From positions 2,852,501 through 2,916,500 of the forward strand of contig NZ_AP026683.1 in the NCBI RefSeq assembly GCF_025997995.1: 64,000 bases of DNA, read 5' to 3'. Below the pieces are notes generated by a model that ran no database searches, was not told the origin of the DNA, and worked only from the letters and a program-made list of their open reading frames with translations. Below, piece after piece: positions 8,757-16,523 of the stretch (positions are counted from its first letter, which is position 1; each line of letters starts with the position of its first letter). This stretch comes from Sediminibacterium sp. TEGAF015. GTDB taxonomy: Bacteria; Bacteroidota; Bacteroidia; Chitinophagales; Chitinophagaceae. The position numbers and the translations under genes are program-made.

Positions 8757-10373
8757 TTGCAACTCCTAACTGCTATTTTCAAATTAATCGTTCTGGTAGC
8801 CATTCAAATCATTATTGAACAGGCGCCACAATTGATATTAGGTAATCCAGAAATCACGATCAACCTCAGTTTTATTTTTATTATCAACTGTGGGTTGTTG
8901 TTATTCACCAGCAACTATCGGTGGTTCTATATTCTGCAATATATTTCCTTGGCTATTTATGCAATTGTACTCGTGCCACAGTTGTTCTTCTTTAATATGT
9001 TCAACTTTTATGCACGGATGAACTATATCTTTTTGAGTCCAGGCAATTTTATCATTGCATTTGTTTACTTGTTGATTGTAACTGTCGTTATTACTGGCAT
9101 CGTTTGGCTTCAGGTAAAGCTGATGAAAAGCATGGGGCGATTTGTGGGAGTGGTTCCTGTTTTTGCAGGTCTATTGATCATTTGCGAATTCGCAACACCA
9201 GCAATAACTATTCTTTCAAAGCATGCTATACATGATAAAAATAGTATCAATAATTCTAATGAAGAAACCAGCCAACAGGACTCTTGGATTTATTGGCGCA
9301 AGCTCATCATCACTTATATAGGCAGCAACAATATTGCACAAATACAAAAAGATTACGCCAAATTCAGCAAAGGGAAAACTTCCATCACCCCCTATGCCTG
9401 TGATACGGCAACTGACGGAATCTCAGCCAGTCTTGCTCCCACCATGCAATACCTTTATGATACCAATGCAAAAAAGGATTTTTTAGTATTGATGGAAAGT
9501 TGGGGCGAACTGGCAGAACCCCGCGAGCAGGAGAAACTCATTAATCATATCAAGACGTTATTTAAACAACACGGGCCAAAGCTTACGCAAAATTACACGG
9601 TAGAATTCGGCCGCACTTGTTTCCACGGCAATACCAGTTCTGCGGAGGGACGCGAAATGTTGAACATGAACGATGAGGAATCTTATCGGGCTTTTCTGGA
9701 GCATGGGGTAAAGCCTACACATAATATTACGGAATACAAAAACCAGAACGGCTATCATACTATTGCAGGATTCACCGCATCCAAACAATATGGCAGTAAT
9801 TCCAGTAATGCCGAAGGATTCAGAAGAGCATTGGGCTTTAAAAGCCGATTTTATTACGAAGAACTCAGCAAGCATTATCCAGATAACAAAGAGAATACCT
9901 ATAAAGCGGTTTTCGACGAAAATTTAATCGATAGCATACTCAACGAGAGCAAACGCTATGAAAAGGTTTTTGCCTATGCCCTCACCATCAATACGCATAC
10001 CCCTTTTCGGTTTGATGTAAAGAACAATATTGACGGTAAATACTATTATAAGGTAAAGCGCGAACTTTTTAAAAGCTTTAAAGAAAACCAACAGGCATAC
10101 GATCAGTTTTATCGGATTGCCTCTATTATCAATCATACGTTTAAGCGGCTCGCGGAAGCGGGTCCCACAGGCGACGGCACAGCACCCACCGCGAGACGCA
10201 ACAGCACCCCACAACCAGGAGCCTCTGCCGCCCCCTTCGACCGCATCCTCATCATTGGCGACCATGCCAACCCCGATTTTCGCACCCGCGGCCTATATAA
10301 TATGAAAACCGTTCCCTTCCTAATCATCCGCCGCAAAATCCAAGGAGGTAACAATTTGGTAACAATGCCGTAA
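8757..10373 (+). CDS. LtaS/EptA-like sulfatase-fold membrane phosphotransferase with GC-rich insert
   Basis: The 538-residue protein starts with TTG (an in-frame TAA at 8742 leaves no upstream ATG). Four or five membrane helices fill residues 1-155. A periplasmic alkaline-phosphatase-superfamily domain follows: metal-binding Glu in LVLMESWG, a likely nucleophile T293 in GNTSSAEGRE (compare the T-S-x-x-E context of LTA synthase), NTHTPF, and a metal site IIGDH (D502/H503). Such enzymes move phosphoglycerol or phosphoethanolamine from phospholipid to a glycan or lipid. Residues ~468-492 are a Pro/Ala/Thr/Gly-rich insert just before the GDH motif, coded by DNA far richer in GC than its surroundings and absent from the relative at 30130-31530. 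The last seven residues are coded by the 11-bp repeat array at 10348-10408. Confidence 0.72.
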   Translation: MQLLTAIFKLIVLVAIQIIIEQAPQLILGNPEITINLSFIFIINCGLLLFTSNYRWFYILQYISLAIYAIVLVPQLFFFNMFNFYARMNYIFLSPGNFIIAFVYLLIVTVVITGIVWLQVKLMKSMGRFVGVVPVFAGLLIICEFATPAITILSKHAIHDKNSINNSNEETSQQDSWIYWRKLIITYIGSNNIAQIQKDYAKFSKGKTSITPYACDTATDGISASLAPTMQYLYDTNAKKDFLVLMESWGELAEPREQEKLINHIKTLFKQHGPKLTQNYTVEFGRTCFHGNTSSAEGREMLNMNDEESYRAFLEHGVKPTHNITEYKNQNGYHTIAGFTASKQYGSNSSNAEGFRRALGFKSRFYYEELSKHYPDNKENTYKAVFDENLIDSILNESKRYEKVFAYALTINTHTPFRFDVKNNIDGKYYYKVKRELFKSFKENQQAYDQFYRIASIINHTFKRLAEAGPTGDGTAPTARRNSTPQPGASAAPFDRILIIGDHANPDFRTRGLYNMKTVPFLIIRRKIQGGNNLVTMP

Positions 10374-10408
10374 CAATTGCGTAACAATGGCGTAACATTG
10401 AGGTAACA
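10348..10408 (+). promoter_or_regulatory. Six GTAACA direct repeats at exact 11-bp spacing (Pho-box-like array)
   Basis: GTAACA begins at 10348, 10359, 10370, 10381, 10392 and 10403, one copy every 11 bp; most copies continue as AAT. The last copy ends ten bases before a TAATTTTG promoter box. Direct repeats of about 6-8 bp with an 11-bp period are the classic binding pattern of OmpR/PhoB-family response regulators (E. coli Pho box, B. subtilis TTAACA-type PhoP box, cyanobacterial SphR box). Six half-sites would hold three dimers on one face of the helix. The array overlaps the stop codon of the preceding gene (10371-10373). Regulation by phosphate is an inference from the motif alone. Confidence 0.75.
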
Positions 10409-10425
10409 CAGCGCTGGTAATTTTG
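10398..10425 (+). promoter_or_regulatory. Promoter of the TonB receptor operon
   Basis: TAATTTTG at 10418-10425 fits the Bacteroidota -7 consensus TAnnTTTG. A TTG at 10398-10400 lies 17 bp upstream, inside the repeat array and somewhat close for an ideal -33, as expected for an activator-dependent promoter. The start of transcription would be about 10431 and the ATG is at 10446, giving a very short leader. Confidence 0.6.
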
Positions 10426-10445
10426 CATCATAAAATATTCAAGTG

Positions 10446-13247
10446 ATGCAACAACCCCCGGCAATCAGATTATTTTTTACCTTTTTCTTCACTGTTTTAG
10501 TTACAACAGTGTTTTCACAGGCTAAAATCAACGGTAAAGTAATCTCCGCCACAAATGAAACCTTATCTGGAACCTCTATCAAATTAGAAGGTCCTACCAG
10601 CAGAACCGTAGCAGCCGATGTAGAAGGACGTTTCAGCATTTCGGTAAAGCCAGGAAAGTATACCCTGACTTTTTCACGTGTAGGGTATCAAACCAAAATT
10701 TTAGAAGGAATCGAAGCAAAAGAAGGCATTGAAGCCAATGATTTAAACGTAGTATTAGATTTAAAAACCACCACCACAGAAGTAGTGGTTCGTTCCTCTG
10801 CCCGTAAAGAAAGTTCTAACGCCATGATTGTGTTTCAAAAGACAAACACAGCCATGTCAAGTGGATTGGCAGCAGACTTCATCAGAAGAACACCCGATAG
10901 AAATACATCAGACGTATTAAAGCGTGTGAGTGGTGCTTCTATTCAAGATAATAAATTCGTAGTGGTTCGTGGATTAAGCGATCGTTACAACCAGGCTTTA
11001 TTGAACAATGCCTTAATGCCAAGTTCAGAGCCAGATAAAAAAGCATTCTCTTTCGATATCATTCCAGCAGCCATGATTGATAATATCATTATCAATAAAA
11101 CGGCTACCCCTGATTTACCAGGTGAATTTGCTGGTGGATTGGTGCAGGTTAACACCCGCGATATCCCTACTAAGAATCAATTAAACGTAACTGTTTCTTT
11201 GGGATACAACTCTCAAAGTACTTTCAAGAGCTTCACTGGCAATCAGCGCAGCAACACTGCCTGGTTAGGTTTTGATGGTGGTGGCAGAAGTTTGCCTTCC
11301 AGCATGCCGAATACAGTAACTTACAGAGGCTTAACTGACAACGAAAAAATTTCTATCAGCAAAGACTTCAATGGCAATGCATACGGCGAAAAAGTAAACA
11401 CAGCAGCGCCTATCCGCACAGTAAACTTAGCTTGGTCTAATACAAAGACTTTCAAAAACGAAGCTAAGTTGGGTTCAATTGTTTCAGTATACTACAGAAA
11501 TGCTTCTATCATTTATGATGATGTAGAAAGAGGTCGTTTCGAAAAAGTAAGAACACCTATTTTCACCGGTTCTGAAATTCAGAATCGTTATTCAACCAAC
11601 TTGGGTGTTATGGCCAACTTCACTTATATGAAGGGTGCTACTAAAATCTCTTTCAGAAATATTCTGAATCAGGTTTACGAAGAGAACTATTTAAATAGAA
11701 ATGTAGAGAATATTGGTCGTTTACAGAATGTGTCTTTGCGTTCTAATTTCTTAAACCAGCGTTTATTAATCAGCAGCCAAATTGAAGGAGAGCATTTGTT
11801 AAGCCAAAGCCGCGGCATCAAATTTATCTGGAATGCCAACGGTTCTTTCAATAGCAAATCACAGCCTGATTTCAGAACAGCTCAGTATACCCGTAACCTG
11901 GGTGCAACCACTGGTGCTTATACTTTAGATGATGATGATACCAGAAGATTCTTCTCTGAATTAAAAGATTATTCAACTGGCTTGAATGGTACATTGGTTG
12001 TTCCATTTAATATGGGGGGATTAAAGCAGACGATGAAATTAGGAGGCTCTACATTATTACGTTTCCGTGATTTCAATGCCCGCGTATTTAGATACAGACC
12101 CGTAGGTAACAATAGCAATTTGGAATTGCCTTTCGACAAAATGTTCCAAACAAGCAATATCAATGCAAATGGTTTATTGCTAGAAGAGCAAACACAGAAC
12201 ACAGACCGTTACTTTGGTATCTCTGCATTGAATAGCGGATACTTAATGTTCGATAATAAATTGACCAATAGTTTACGCGTGATCTGGGGTGCGAGAGCAG
12301 AATTCTTTGAACAATTCTTAAGCAGCCGTGACCTGGCTTTGAATAGAGTAAGAGTAAATACACAGAAATGGGATTTCTTACCTTCTTTGAATATTACCAA
12401 TAGTTTCAACAACCAGCACCAAATCCGTTTTGCTGTATCTCAAACGGTTGCCCGTCCTGAGTTCCGTGAGATTGCACCATTCCAGTTCTTCGATTATGAA
12501 AGCATCTGGGGTATTGGTGGAGAAACATCTTTAAGAAGAACTAAAATCTTCAACGCAGATATCCGTTACGAATACTATCCTAAGTCTGGTGAAATGATTT
12601 CAGTAGGTGTGTTTACCAAGAAATTCACTGATCCTATCGAATTAAGAATGGACGGTGGAAGTAACGCAGACCGTTGGTTGTTCAGCTATACCAATGCAGC
12701 TTCCGCAACCCTAGTAGGAGCTGAAGTAGAAATCAGAAAAGGAATGGACTTTGTAAGTGACAAATTGAAAGATTTCACTTTCATTGGTAATGCAACCGTT
12801 CTAAAATCAACGGTGAAGTTGAACTCAACACAAGCAAGTGGTAAAGAAACCACACAGAACAGACCATTGTTTGGTCAGTCTCCTTACTTAATCAATGCAG
12901 GATTCCAGTACACCAATACAGAAAAAGGATTCAACGCTTCTATCTTATACAACAGACAAGGACCAAGATTGTCGTTGGTAGGAGATCCTGATGGTGCTGG
13001 TTTCTACGATATCTACGAGAAGAGCAGAAACTTATTAGATCTGCAAGTTTCTAAGAAAGTAATGAACAATGCAGGGGAAATCAAAGTGACAGTATCTGAT
13101 GTGTTCAACAACAAATTTGCTTTCTACGATAACGCAGACAATAAGCCTGGGTACAGCTATGCAGCAGGAGATAGAATCAACTATGCATACAGACCAGGAA
13201 CAACCGTAACCGTATCCTTTAGCTACGATATCAATTTTAAGAGATAA
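10446..13247 (+). CDS. TonB-dependent receptor with CarboxypepD_reg-like N-domain
   Basis: This is a 933-residue outer-membrane receptor. A signal peptide (residues 1-25, ending FSQA) is followed by a carboxypeptidase-regulatory-like beta domain (~28-110; INGKVISATNETLSGTSI). The plug comes next (~140-250, with VLKRVSGASIQDNKFVVVRGLSDRYN split over two characteristic segments), then a 22-strand type barrel ending in an aromatic C-terminus (SFSYDINFKR). No SusD partner follows; instead a beta-helix lipoprotein lies 80 bp downstream. The ATG at 10446 is preferred to the GTG at 10443. The gene sits directly behind the six-box array, so it is probably the main target of that regulator. The substrate is not readable from sequence; a phosphorus-containing ligand is only suggested by the Pho-like boxes. 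Confidence 0.88.
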   Translation: MQQPPAIRLFFTFFFTVLVTTVFSQAKINGKVISATNETLSGTSIKLEGPTSRTVAADVEGRFSISVKPGKYTLTFSRVGYQTKILEGIEAKEGIEANDLNVVLDLKTTTTEVVVRSSARKESSNAMIVFQKTNTAMSSGLAADFIRRTPDRNTSDVLKRVSGASIQDNKFVVVRGLSDRYNQALLNNALMPSSEPDKKAFSFDIIPAAMIDNIIINKTATPDLPGEFAGGLVQVNTRDIPTKNQLNVTVSLGYNSQSTFKSFTGNQRSNTAWLGFDGGGRSLPSSMPNTVTYRGLTDNEKISISKDFNGNAYGEKVNTAAPIRTVNLAWSNTKTFKNEAKLGSIVSVYYRNASIIYDDVERGRFEKVRTPIFTGSEIQNRYSTNLGVMANFTYMKGATKISFRNILNQVYEENYLNRNVENIGRLQNVSLRSNFLNQRLLISSQIEGEHLLSQSRGIKFIWNANGSFNSKSQPDFRTAQYTRNLGATTGAYTLDDDDTRRFFSELKDYSTGLNGTLVVPFNMGGLKQTMKLGGSTLLRFRDFNARVFRYRPVGNNSNLELPFDKMFQTSNINANGLLLEEQTQNTDRYFGISALNSGYLMFDNKLTNSLRVIWGARAEFFEQFLSSRDLALNRVRVNTQKWDFLPSLNITNSFNNQHQIRFAVSQTVARPEFREIAPFQFFDYESIWGIGGETSLRRTKIFNADIRYEYYPKSGEMISVGVFTKKFTDPIELRMDGGSNADRWLFSYTNAASATLVGAEVEIRKGMDFVSDKLKDFTFIGNATVLKSTVKLNSTQASGKETTQNRPLFGQSPYLINAGFQYTNTEKGFNASILYNRQGPRLSLVGDPDGAGFYDIYEKSRNLLDLQVSKKVMNNAGEIKVTVSDVFNNKFAFYDNADNKPGYSYAAGDRINYAYRPGTTVTVSFSYDINFKR

Positions 13248-13327
13248 AATTTCGAACTGAGAATAAAATAACTGGCAGCAGAATTAAACATTGAGAATTA
13301 AAAATTCAAACGCATAAAACAAAACCA

Positions 13328-14695
13328 ATGAAAAAGCTTACTCAAATTTTTATCGCAGGAGCCTTAGCGCTAACCGCAACTTCTTGCGTGAAAGTAAACT
13401 TTGAAGATCCCATTGCCAACACCGGAACCGGTGCCAATGCAGACGATCCCAACACAACCAGAATCTTAAAAGGTTCTTACGAAAGAAGCATTACTTTAAC
13501 TGGTGGTACCTATACCATTCAGGGCTATGTATACTTTCAGCAGGGAGCAACTTTAACTATTCCAGCTGGAACAATCTTAAAGAGTGATATCTCTCAGAAA
13601 GGCGCCTTAATTATTGAAAGAGGAGCAAAGATTGAAGCCAACGGAACAGCAAGCAATCCTATTGTATTTACTTCAGGTAAGGCAGCAGGATCAAGATTGC
13701 GCGGAGACTGGGGTGGCGTAATCTTATTAGGTAATGCACCAACAAACAGACCTTTATCACCAGCTCCATTAATTGAAGGTGGAGTTGATAGAAGATATGG
13801 CGGTACCACAGCAAACGATAACTCAGGAACAATGCGTTATGTACGTATTGAATTCGCAGGAATCGCGGCAGAGCCTGGAAGCGAAATTAATGGACTAACA
13901 CTGGGGGGTGTTGGTTCCGGAACTACACTTGAATACATCCAGGTGTCTTACGGAAACGATGATGCGTATGAGTTTTTCGGTGGTACCGTAAATGCAAAGA
14001 ATTTGGTGTCTTATGCAACATCAGATGACGATTATGATTTTGATTTTGGATTCTCAGGAAAAATCCAGTTTGCAGTTGCGCACCGTCGTCCAGAAATTGG
14101 CGATACCGATGCAGGTAACGGTGTAGAATCAGACAACGATGGTTCAGGTACGGCTGCATTGCCTTACACTCGTCCACAGTTAAGCAACTTTACCTGGATT
14201 GGTTCTAATGGTGCACCCAATACACAGGCGAATGAAAACTTTGGTAACAGATGGAGAAGAGCTACCCGTTTCTCTGTTCGTAACTCAATCATTATGGGTT
14301 GGCCTAAGGCGGGATTCTCTATGGAATCAGCTGCAACAGGTGCTGCTTTCAATACCGATACATCAGAATTCAAAAACAACTTAGTGCATGCTTTATTAGA
14401 TCCATATAAAGTAGATGCCGCAGCGGGTGGTGTAATTACTGCTGCTCAGGTGAAAACCAAGGCAGAAGCGAACGGTGGCATTACTTATGCAAATGCAGCA
14501 GATATTATGTTGACTGCTCCATTTAACGTAGATGCTCCTAACTATTTACCAATGACGGGTTCACCAGCATTAACTGGTGCTAGCTTTACAGGTGCTGATG
14601 CATTCTTTACAGCGGTAGCTTATCGTGGTGCATTTGGTACAACGAATTGGTTAACTGGTTGGGCAAGCTTTACACCGCAAACCAACGTTTACTAG
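13328..14695 (+). CDS. Lipoprotein with right-handed beta-helix-like repeats
   Basis: The 455-residue protein has a lipoprotein signal (MKKLTQIFIAGALALTATSC; acylated Cys20). Low-complexity N/T/G-rich sequence after the Cys resembles a surface-exposure linker. The body has repeating short beta segments typical of a parallel beta-helix: IQGYVYFQQGATLTI, LIIERGAKIEANG, then GDWGGVILLG. It lies 80 bp after the TonB receptor in the same direction and probably forms a receptor/surface-lipoprotein pair in place of SusD. A stretch with many acidic residues (residues ~230-240, SDDDYDFDF) could bind cation. No catalytic motif was recognised; the function is unknown. Confidence 0.75.
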   Translation: MKKLTQIFIAGALALTATSCVKVNFEDPIANTGTGANADDPNTTRILKGSYERSITLTGGTYTIQGYVYFQQGATLTIPAGTILKSDISQKGALIIERGAKIEANGTASNPIVFTSGKAAGSRLRGDWGGVILLGNAPTNRPLSPAPLIEGGVDRRYGGTTANDNSGTMRYVRIEFAGIAAEPGSEINGLTLGGVGSGTTLEYIQVSYGNDDAYEFFGGTVNAKNLVSYATSDDDYDFDFGFSGKIQFAVAHRRPEIGDTDAGNGVESDNDGSGTAALPYTRPQLSNFTWIGSNGAPNTQANENFGNRWRRATRFSVRNSIIMGWPKAGFSMESAATGAAFNTDTSEFKNNLVHALLDPYKVDAAAGGVITAAQVKTKAEANGGITYANAADIMLTAPFNVDAPNYLPMTGSPALTGASFTGADAFFTAVAYRGAFGTTNWLTGWASFTPQTNVY

Positions 14696-14735
14696 TTTTC
14701 TTATTGGCGTTAAAATAACAGTTAAGTTAAGTACG

Positions 14736-14760
14736 GGCCCCATTTCTATGGGGCTCTTTG
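14736..14760 (+). terminator. Rho-independent terminator after the TonB receptor operon
   Basis: GCCCCAT (14737-14743), loop TTCT, ATGGGGC (14748-14754) is a perfect 7-bp stem followed by TCTTTG. It lies 42 bp after the beta-helix lipoprotein stop and closes that operon. A second weaker GC hairpin (GGGCG...CGCCC) follows at about 14766-14784. Confidence 0.75.
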
Positions 14761-14828
14761 CTTGACGGGCGGCGAAATCGCCCCCACAGTCTTATCTAAA
14801 AAAATTAAATTCGCTAAAAAAATATACC

Positions 14829-15464
14829 GTGAAGAAATACTCATTGAAAAACATATACTTTCAGCATAGTTTTTTCTCATTTTTTATTTTTTGCGTTATA
14901 AGTTTTGGGGCTATGGGGATTATAACTGGCTGCAACGGCGAAAACGCTACCCAAACCAAGACCACCACAATAGAAGGTAGGGACACAGAACTCGAATCTG
15001 TTGAAATGCCTGATAGTATTGCATCTCGAGGTGGGGTTGCCGCACAGACTGCTATAGATATCGCTGGTCTCCGCCAGGCAGATAGTGTACAAGTCTTATT
15101 CTATAATGATCCTTATGGTAAAGATTCTTTACGATATGCTCGGTTCTTTAAACACTACAATACAAGTGATACTGCAATTGTAAAGCCACTATTAAAGGGA
15201 TTGGATCAGCTGTTCAGCGTAAGAAATGAAGTGTTGAATTGCCGATCAGAAGGGAAGTTGTTTTTCTTTAAGGGTGGGCAGGAATTGAAGACGGTGTATT
15301 TTAATACTGGGGGTAAAGCGCAAGCCATAAAAACAAAGTTGCCTAAAGTGGCTGATTGCGCGTTTCTGTATTTTATTAAAGATGGGGTATTTATTTACTT
15401 GCCAATACAATCCGAAACAGTGGCATTATTGCAAAGCCTAAAACCTAAAGCGGTAAATCCTTAA
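14829..15464 (+). CDS. Lipoprotein of unknown function; signal peptide encoded in a repeat
   Basis: The 211-residue protein probably starts with GTG at 14829 (no ATG upstream in frame). Residues 1-35 are a lipoprotein signal with a Phe-rich core and lipobox IITGC. The mature part has no motif I recognise; it has a Thr/Glu-rich linker, then an alpha/beta region (RYARFFKHYN, then LLKGLDQLF) and two further Cys residues. Most of the hydrophobic core of the signal is encoded by copy A of the dispersed A-rich repeat (14854-14894). Its 3' end overlaps the convergent GNAT toxin gene by 20 bp. It is separated from the TonB operon by the terminator, so it is probably a separate unit. Confidence 0.6.
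   Translation: MKKYSLKNIYFQHSFFSFFIFCVISFGAMGIITGCNGENATQTKTTTIEGRDTELESVEMPDSIASRGGVAAQTAIDIAGLRQADSVQVLFYNDPYGKDSLRYARFFKHYNTSDTAIVKPLLKGLDQLFSVRNEVLNCRSEGKLFFFKGGQELKTVYFNTGGKAQAIKTKLPKVADCAFLYFIKDGVFIYLPIQSETVALLQSLKPKAVNP
14854..14894 (-). repeat. Dispersed A-rich repeat, copy A
   Basis: On the minus strand this 41-bp stretch has the pattern A6-T-A6-TGAG-A6-C followed by TATGCTGAAAGTATA. It matches copies at 16907-16949 and 19835-19877 (the last 15 bases are identical to the 19835 copy). It lies inside the signal-peptide coding region of the 14829 lipoprotein. Confidence 0.7.
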
Positions 15465-15960
15465 ATAAAGATGCAATTGTTTGCATTGGAAGGAACATTT
15501 TTTTGCTATCAGTTAATTCAATAAATCCGTATTTCTTATAGAAGTTGGCAGCGTCATCATCTATAGGGTCTACAATTATTGCCATGGAAGCAATACTTTC
15601 AATTGAAACTAAATAGCTTCTTTTAAGTGCATCAATTAATAATAGTTCCCCTAATTTTTTCCCAAAATAGTTTTTGTCAACCGCTAATCTTCCTAATAAA
15701 GTGGCTGGTAAATTGGCATAGGATGGGGGAAGTTTTTTAATAATTTCAGTTGGTAAAATTTGCCTTTGGATAGAAGCATTGGAGAGCGTATAATAACCAA
15801 TAACAACTTGGTTATCTGAGAGCAAGACAAAACAGGCTGATAATTTTCTTTTAATGTCTTGACTAACTTGGTTTTTTAAGTAATTATCTAAAATAATTTT
15901 GCCACAAGTAAATTCTTTTCGATAATGACTACTATTTAAGGGTTCTGTAATAAATTTCAT
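15445..15960 (-). CDS. TacT-like GNAT acetyltransferase toxin
   Basis: The 171-residue protein has the hallmarks of GNAT toxins paired with DUF1778 antitoxins: CGKIILDNYL at the N-terminus, VIGYYTLSNASI, LGRLAVDKNYFGKKLGE (the acetyl-CoA binding loop), and a C-terminal NFYKKYGFIEL. Known TacT/AtaT/KacT proteins acetylate the amino group of aminoacyl-tRNAs and stop translation. Its ATG overlaps the TAA of the upstream antitoxin gene by one base. The 3' end overlaps the convergent lipoprotein gene by 20 bp. The acetyl-CoA loop looks intact, so the toxin is probably functional. Confidence 0.85.
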   Translation of the reverse strand: MKFITEPLNSSHYRKEFTCGKIILDNYLKNQVSQDIKRKLSACFVLLSDNQVVIGYYTLSNASIQRQILPTEIIKKLPPSYANLPATLLGRLAVDKNYFGKKLGELLLIDALKRSYLVSIESIASMAIIVDPIDDDAANFYKKYGFIELTDSKKMFLPMQTIASLFKDLPL

Positions 15961-16238
15961 TATTTCTCAAGCGTTTTCTTATAGCGAATCATTGCTTTTT
16001 TAAGATTTGTATTTGGCGTTGGAGGATTCATCAAAGCATTAAAAAAGATGTCTCGATCTTTTTTCGATCCCAAAAATGCGTTGTGCTTCTCTACAATGCT
16101 TGTGGCTTGATTCTGAGCAGCATGAATAATAAAATCAGTAAGTGATCTAAAACCTCCCAGTTTTGCTGCAAATTCAAAATATTCTTTTTGTTCTTTTGAT
16201 AACCGCGTATCAAAACGAGACTTAGCGATTGTTTTCAT
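15960..16238 (-). CDS. TacA-like DUF1778 antitoxin
   Basis: This is a 92-residue ribbon-helix-helix antitoxin. Residues 1-50 carry the RHH part (SRFDTRLSKEQKEYFEFAA, then GGFRSLTDFII). The C-terminal tail (FFNALMNPP) is the typical DUF1778 toxin-binding segment. It is the first gene of a two-gene operon with the GNAT toxin. A perfect palindrome at 16261-16281 lies 22 bp before its start and is the likely operator. Confidence 0.85.
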   Translation of the reverse strand: MKTIAKSRFDTRLSKEQKEYFEFAAKLGGFRSLTDFIIHAAQNQATSIVEKHNAFLGSKKDRDIFFNALMNPPTPNTNLKKAMIRYKKTLEK

Positions 16239-16260
16239 AATAATTTATTTATAGATTAAA

Positions 16261-16281
16261 TGTACGGAAAAAATCCGTACA
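16261..16281. promoter_or_regulatory. Operator palindrome of the TacAT module
   Basis: TGTACGGA (16261-16268), five A, TCCGTACA (16274-16281): a perfect 8-bp inverted repeat. It lies between the 65-residue ORF and the antitoxin start. On the minus strand it overlaps TACATTTA, close to a -7 box, so antitoxin bound here would block transcription. It is also three bases past the stop of the upstream minus-strand ORF. Confidence 0.65.
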
Positions 16282-16284
16282 ATA

Positions 16285-16482
16285 TTATATCATAAACCCC
16301 AGTACAATGGCTAGGTTCCTCCTGAGTTTCTTTAATTGATCTGTATCATTCAGATGGTTGCCTTGAACAATTAAGACAAGTCTAATGTTTCGGGGATTGT
16401 TTTTCCATTCCACAGCCCAGATTTCGTACTGTTTTACCTTCAAATCAAAGGCAGGCCATTCATACGTTTTTTGGTTCGACAT
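16285..16482 (-). CDS. Small protein of unknown function (65 aa), candidate partner of the RHH protein
   Basis: The 65-residue ORF starts with ATG at 16482, 41 bp after an RHH-type gene on the same strand. Visible features are an aromatic, mixed beta-like N-half (YEWPAFDLKVKQYEIWAVEW) and a basic helix (LKKLRRNLAIVLGFMI) at the end. I recognise no family. Position and size would suit a small toxin or a fragment of a larger protein. There is no second frame that clearly continues it. Confidence 0.4.
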   Translation of the reverse strand: MSNQKTYEWPAFDLKVKQYEIWAVEWKNNPRNIRLVLIVQGNHLNDTDQLKKLRRNLAIVLGFMI

Positions 16483-16523
16483 TTTAAAAATTTGTGCTAC
16501 ATTTTTTGGTTTAATCTTTTCGT

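Noticed and set aside
9924..10387. Overlapping ORFs on both strands in the GC-rich insert
   Set aside because: They are open only because the insert is GC-rich; they show no domain or signal, while the + strand transferase frame carries catalytic motifs on both sides.
10348..10408. CRISPR array or plasmid-type iterons
   Set aside because: The repeat unit is 6-8 bp at 11-bp spacing without spacers of CRISPR size, and there is no replication initiator gene; position before a promoter fits regulator sites.
16285..16482. RelE/ParE-type toxin for the 65-residue ORF
   Set aside because: The length is too short and the usual RelE/ParE C-terminal basic motif pattern is not recognisable, so no family was assigned.
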